DNA of 64,000 bases from Aralia elata (Eukaryota; Streptophyta; Magnoliopsida; Apiales; Araliaceae). The notes beneath the pieces were generated by a model that saw only the letters and a program-made list of their open reading frames with translations, had not been told where the DNA came from and did no database searches. The stretch lies in contig CM068384.1 in assembly GCA_034770075.1 (NCBI GenBank), positions 99,634,433-99,698,432 on the forward strand, read 5' to 3'. Positions 58,413-64,000 of this stretch are shown here, piece by piece (the first letter of the stretch is position 1; each line of letters opens with the position of its first letter). The translations under genes were made by a program, and so were the position numbers.

Positions 58413-59331
58413 GCCCTGTTTTACTTGTATGGAGATTGTGCTCGTTAAAAAATCTAACGAGGAGCCAATTCAGTTTTTTTTTTCCCTAGTTTTTTTCTTT
58501 TTTTGGTCAAATAGATATTTTGGTTCTTGTAACTGTAAAAAACTGATGCTAGAGATGTCTGCATCAGAAGAATCAAAGTAGTATGAACCAAGCTCTGCAG
58601 CCCACATTCGTTAAATGTTAGTTTGTGGGAGTATTATGCCTGAGATGGACAAAAATTGATCTAGAGGAGATCGAAAGCATATCGATCTTTTAGTTACATC
58701 GGACGAATTTCTTTGTGACATAATGTAGTTTATATACCGTCTTTCTCTCTCTTATCATTTTGTTGTAGTTTGTTGGACCTAATTAGCCGTTGGCTAATCA
58801 TTTATTTAGATAATCACTTGTATTTCATTTCTAGAAATAATTGAAACAATAAATCTTTCGCTATATTTGATTGCTCAATCTGTTGGTAAAAACTAGTGAC
58901 CGTGGTCCCTTGTACTGTGATTGGAATTTTGAGAAAAAGCTCAGACGATCCAAACTATTCAACATTTACTAGGGCAATACAGAGCATGCTTGCACCTGTT
59001 AGTAATTTGATACTTGCCGAGATTTATCTGTTCTACATAATATGGATGGGACTAGCTAGGTCTTTTGTTTTGATCATGGCGAAAGAAACCAATTAGAGAA
59101 CAAATAAAAACCATTTCCTCGAACATCCATTATACATATTTTTAATTACAAATTCTAAGAATCAATTATTTTTTAAAACTATTCAACCCAAAGATTATGT
59201 TCAGTCGCAAATAATTGCAATTCTGTTATAATTACTACTTTAATATTTTTAAGTACTTTTTTCTTCATTTTATTTCAAGATGACAATTTAATAAATTGAA
59301 AAGAAAAAGATTAGATTAAATATACCCTCAA
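58413..59331. other. 3' flank of the kinase remnant
   Basis: The first 200 bp or so are probably kinase 3' UTR. The remainder is AT-rich with no recognised gene. Confidence 0.45.
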
Positions 59332-60290
59332 GAGGTGTTAAATGGCCTTGGGAGAAAATATATTCCATTAATAATCACGGACTAATTAATTAATTTAAGA
59401 ATAAGAAAATATTTAATGATATTAAGTAATATAAATAAGTAGTAGTGTATTCCCCGTCAATGTCTATATTTATAAAAAAAATGATATATTTTGCGAGTTT
59501 ATATGTGACTTACATAAGTAATTATAGTTAGTAATATTTAAAGATATATTTGTTAAGGTGTGTCAACCTTATAATCCTACTCATTCATAATTAATATGGG
59601 TCGCAATCGTAATTCTATAAAAAAAAATTCACAATATATAACGGGATTCTATCTATTAAGAGGACCCACAAAGGAATTTCTTAATACGTGCCATAACAGC
59701 ACATGTTAAACACACAATTTAAGAGTATATTCTTTTGAACTGTGTGCATATATATATATAGGGTTCTCTTAACATGTGCCTTAAGGGTATATGTTAAACA
59801 CACGGTTCAAGGGTATATTCCCTTTGTGTGCATATTCTCTTGATTTCTGTATTTACATCAAGTTCAAGAGAATATGCACACAGTTCAAAAGAATATACTC
59901 TTAAATTGTGTGTTTAACATGTGCTGTTATGGCACGTATTAAGAAATTCCTTTGTGGGTCCTCTTAATAGATAGAATCCCGTTATATATTGTGATTTTTT
60001 TTTTATAGAATTACGATTGTGACCCATATTAATTATGAATGGGTAGGATTATAAGGTTGACACACCTTAACAAATATATCTTTAAATATTATTAACGATA
60101 ATTATCTATGTAAGTCATATAAACTCGCAAAATATATTATTTTTTTTTATAAATATAGTCATTGACGGGGAATACACTACTACTTATTTATATTACTTAA
60201 TATCATTAAATATTTTCTTATTCTTAAATTAATTAATTAGTCCGTGATTATTAATGGAATATATTTTCTCCCAAGGCCATTTAACACCTC
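59332..60290. repeat. long fold-back: 420-bp inverted arms, 120-bp spacer
   Basis: 59332-59751 is the reverse complement of 59872-60290 with few differences. The outer ends are GAGGTGTTAAATGGCC and its complement. Within the spacer, GTGTGCATATTCTCTTGA at 59826 pairs with the start of the right arm, a second smaller stem. No protein is encoded. The form fits a fold-back or MITE-type transposon; no clear target duplication is visible (CTCAA on the left, GATAT on the right). Confidence 0.92.
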
Positions 60291-62704
60291 GATATTATTA
60301 TAACTCGCACTCCGTGCGTCTGAATTGTACAGTCTTTGACTCGTACCTTATTTAAAGTTCTACTATTTAAGAACCGTTCATAGTTGAGTCTAAACCATTG
60401 TTCGACTAGACATATGCATGTTTAATAATTTAAAAGCTTTTCAAACCATTCGAAAGTGCGGATTCTTGGACTAGTATGAACACCCCAAATATAGGAGAGT
60501 ACCCCACATATCTAAATATAAGATACAAGAACAGAAATTAAATGTTATGCATACACATAGTGTATAAGAGGTTGATCCTCTCGAGTACGTATTTCTGAGT
60601 CAGTAACCAAAGGGGTCAATCAGCTATTGATTTCATTAGAAGTTTATTGTTCATGGTCTATGTTAACTATCGTTTATTCTAAAAGCAGTTATTATTCTTG
60701 CTTTCGTTATTCTTACTGTTGAATCATTTTCAGATATCTTTTTCATTCATATATATCATTCCTTGTTACTATTTAAACTTGCTGAGCAAACTAGTTGCTC
60801 ACCCTTGCTATATCATGAACCTTATTGCAGTTAAGCCCGAGACCCCAGGCAAAGACAAGCAAGGGCAAGGAGAAGATGAAGTATTAGACTTCTAGTGACT
60901 ATACTTTGTTTCAGGCGTAGTTAATTAACTGTTATTATTATTTGAACCTTAAGTACTGTACTAGGGTATATTTGTATTCCTGTATTAAGGTTTTCATATC
61001 TTGGGACTAGTAACACCTTTAATTTGAATGAACGACATACGTTTATTTTATTCCATATTTAGTTTTTGTATGTTATTTAGAGGTGAATATTTGTATTGGA
61101 TCGTGATGATCGAATTCGGGTGTTTGAGAACCGAATTTGAGAGCGTCACAGTATCTCTAAAGCACATAAAATTGTATGCATGAGAATTGGGATTAGTGTG
61201 TGATGAAGAAAATAAAATAGAAAAATTAAATTGGTGTCAATGTAAATGATATATACCCTTAAAAGAATTAATTGCCTAGATTGATAGAAAACCTTAAATA
61301 TTTTTATTAGTATTGTAAGCATGTGATCAGTGTGTGATGAAAAAGAAAAAGAAAAAAATTTGAAATCAATATAAATGATACATATTATATACCCTTAAAA
61401 GACTTAATTTTCTTTTCATTTTGAGTCGCGTTACTTATTCTTGTAAAATGCTAAATCCGGTGGGCAATAGGTTTTCTTTATAAAAATTTAGAGAAATTAA
61501 GCTTTAATATCTTAAAGTTGAACATTAAGATTTAAGTTGTCAAAGAGAATAAATTAAACTTAAAGGTTGAATTTGTAATTAAACCTAAATTTTTTCTTAA
61601 AAGACGTCATTTACAAATATATATGTAGTTTTGAAAAGGAAGGAGTATTTTTGTATTCTTCCAAACAGAATATATATATTTTAAGGTTGTGTAAAATGCT
61701 ACTAATTTGTAAGCATTTAATTTGACTATTACAACTTTGTAAAGTATTTTACAATCTTGAATAATTAATTTTGCCTTGCATGAGACGTTCATAGAATCAA
61801 TAATTAAAATTATGAATATCAAATCAATTACTTTGGTATCATAATCTATATATATTGAAAAGATTGATTGAAAATTATTGTCTGGTGCTGTCACTGTGTA
61901 TAGGCCCAGTTTTATTAATTTTTTTTCTATATTTTTTTTTCTTATTAAAGAAAATAAGTATAAAAAAGAAGTTTCATATAATTTTTTTTCATACAACGAT
62001 AATATACATGAACTTCCAAATGATTCAAAGATGGAAATTAATGTTATTTAATTTAAACACCCACAAATCTTTAATTTAGTCTGAATGTCATGGTTAACAT
62101 TCATTAAAAATTCTGAAATAATAAAACTTACAATAAGTATTATTTTTTAGATAGTTTACAGTAGTTATCATTGTATTGAATAAATTAATAAAACTTATAT
62201 AATTTTGAGTTTCAAAACGTATTAAATTAATTAAAAAAATTTATAATAATCTTATATTTTGGAATATCGGTGATATTAAATAAATAAGAGAATTAGTCCT
62301 AAGGACAAGAGTATGCTCCTCCTTTTAGTTACTGCAAAGAGAATTTCTTATATTGTAGATATATAGCTACGTCTTGGAAAGGGTCAATAATGTCTTAACC
62401 TGATGGTTAAGACCAGACTCTGTAACCAGGGACAAAGCAGTGTTGGGGTCTGAGGTGGCCCAGGCTATCCTGAGTTTTAAAAAATTATGCTTAAGCCCTT
62501 GAAATTTTAATATTTTTACTCTAGATCTCCCTAAAATTTATATACATAATTTACTTAAATGTCTTTTTAGAAGTAAATTTTATTTCACTCAAGTCCTTTT
62601 TTGGGTAATTTGTTTAGTTAAGTCCACTTAAAAGAAACATATCAATTAAATTATATATATAAATTATCTATTGATGGTAAGTACAAAAATACTAAGACCA
62701 TTTT
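60291..62704. other. non-coding, possible old LTR fragment
   Basis: The 60300-61150 stretch, ending GAGAGCGTCACA, has the feel of a decayed gypsy LTR but has no partner. From 61150 to 62700 the DNA is AT-rich with no gene. A 129-codon minus-strand frame at 61996-61607 is Lys/Ile/Tyr-rich and probably fortuitous. Confidence 0.4.
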
Positions 62705-62885
62705 TGTTTGCAAGGATTATAATCCCGGAATTATAATCCATGGAATTATAATCCAAGACTATTAATCCTAGGATTAAATAGTCCTACTGACATGTTTGTT
62801 TTTTATGGGATTATTCATAGGATAACTTAAAATAATCCCATGTTATGTTTGTTTTTTCTAGGATTAATTGAAGGATTGGATAAAA
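62705..62885. repeat. cluster of GGATTATAATCC palindromes
   Basis: GGATTATAATCC-type words occur repeatedly (GGATTATAATCCCGG, AATTATAATCCATGG, AATCCTAGGATT). CATGTTTGTTTTTTATGGGAT and TATGTTTGTTTTTTCTAGGAT form a direct pair. This suggests the end of a MITE-like or other non-autonomous element; similar words reappear at 63918-63985. Confidence 0.5.
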
Positions 62886-62984
62886 AAATATCGTTTGGAC
62901 TATTATACCCTTACTAATAATACTAACATATTAAACAATAGAATGAAATTTATATACTTCCAATAAATTTACATACTGCAAAAA

Positions 62985-63640
62985 AAATGTATTGCATGTA
63001 TGTATTATTTAAATGTACGTACGTACTTCAAAAAAAAGGTACGTACTGCATGTATGTATTATTTACGTATTACATGTATATATTATTTAAATGTATGTAC
63101 ATACTGCAAAACAAAAAAAAAAATAATATGTACTGCATATATGTATAATTTAAATGTACGTACGTACTGCAAAAAAAAGATACGTACTGCATGTATGTAT
63201 TATTTACATGCTACGTGTATGTATTATTTAAATGTACGTACTGCAAAAAAAAAGAGGTATGTACTGCATGTATGTATTATTTACGTACTACATGTATGTA
63301 TTATTTAAATGTACGTACGTACTGCAAAAAAAAGAGTATGTACTGCATGTATGTATTATTTAAATGTACGTACGTACTGCAAAAAAAAAAGAAAAAAGAT
63401 ACATACTGCATGTATGTATTATTTACGTGCTACATGTATGTATTATTTAAATGTACGTACTTACTGCAAAACAAAAAAGAATTATGTACTGCATGTATGT
63501 ATTATTTATGTACTGCATGTATGTATTATTTACGTACTACATGTATGTATATTTAAATGTACGTACTGAAAAAAAAAATACGTACTACATATATGTATTA
63601 TTTAAATGTATGTACATACTGCAAAAAAAAAAGTAAAACA
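62985..63640. repeat. minisatellite
   Basis: About ten imperfect units built of ACTGCATGTATGTATTATTT, AAATGTACGTACGTACTGC and a run of 7-10 A. The unit is roughly 60-80 bp. Tyr/Cys/Met-rich frames across it are products of the repeat, not proteins. Confidence 0.9.
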
Positions 63641-64000
63641 TTATTTTTGGACGGAGAGATACTATGATTAATTTTTACAATCAATATTTTTTTTAAACGT
63701 ATTACGAAAGTTGTGTTCAAACTTTTTAGTTTTAAAATATTAATTTAATTTTCTAATATTTTTTTTTGAATTACTGCTATACTTATTTGTATTACTAGCT
63801 TATAGATATGTCTTCAATTTTCCTTGGTGATAATCAATTACAACTAAAACATTCAACCTAATTTAAAGATAAGCTAGTCATATTAGAAAAAACAAAGGTT
63901 AATTTTGTCCACAAATTTTTAATCCCTCATAATGAGATTATAATACCAAGTTAGACATGATATTAAATAATCCCTCATTCTAAGTCATTTTTTTATCCAA
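63641..64000. other. AT-rich non-coding end of the window
   Basis: No gene. AATCCCTCATAATGAG and TAATCCCTCATTCT near the end echo the palindromic words at 62705-62885, so an element may span 62.7 kb to beyond the window. Confidence 0.35.

Noticed and set aside
61607..61996. 129-residue minus-strand frame
   Set aside because: AT-rich composition gives a Lys/Ile/Tyr-rich reading with no domain features.
62985..63636. Cys/Tyr/Met-rich repeat proteins
   Set aside because: Products of the minisatellite in several frames, with no start context.
62985..63640. CRISPR-like array
   Set aside because: The repeats are contiguous and lack unique spacers; the setting is a plant nuclear genome.

Overview
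This window looks like a repeat-dense piece of a flowering-plant nuclear genome, most likely a eudicot. The base composition is AT-rich, plant Ty1/copia and Ty3/gypsy retrotransposons are nested in one another, and CACTA, hAT-like and Mutator-like DNA transposons are present. Between them lie decayed fragments of plant genes: a family-1 glycosyltransferase, a chromomethylase, arogenate dehydratase and a plant casein-kinase-I-like kinase, plus a piece of plastid petB. I saw no rRNA, tRNA or CRISPR. All family assignments come from reading motifs; no database search was run.

Layout. 1-5897: two copia elements on the minus strand, A inserted in the left LTR of B. 6179-13402: a gypsy element with 1.9-kb LTRs, a tRNA-Asp type primer site and 5-bp target duplications, lacking RT and integrase. 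13403-18971: mostly non-coding, with a lone chromomethylase exon, two hAT-like elements and two MITE-like elements. 19021-19407: the only intact single-exon gene I would defend, a small protein with three membrane segments. 21726-29187: remains of two tandem UGT genes separated by a nearly complete copia element (C, 22472-27307). 29350-38346: copia element D, split in its integrase by a 5.9-kb CACTA transposon (31784-37657). 38402-41261: a multi-exon chromomethylase pseudogene carrying a 434-bp plastid petB insertion in one exon. 41439-42545: a hAT-like element with 8-bp target duplications. 44019-58412: the last exons of a MUT9-like/casein-kinase-I-like kinase, blown apart by insertions. 59332-60290: a long fold-back. 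62.7-64 kb: palindromic and minisatellite DNA.

The most interesting history is at 44.9-57.6 kb. A Mutator-like element (44896-51677) that carries an arogenate dehydratase fragment sits in a kinase intron. Copia element E (46427-51218) then landed in it. Later a 4.19-kb block containing most of E, the transposon end and flanking intron was copied in inverted orientation to the far side of kinase exon 3, and that copy is flanked by a 45-bp direct repeat. The order follows from intact target duplications and from which breaks are shared.

None of the genes form an operon or pathway. Apart from the small membrane protein, every host gene here appears non-functional. I found no convincing novel biochemical system; the novelty is structural.
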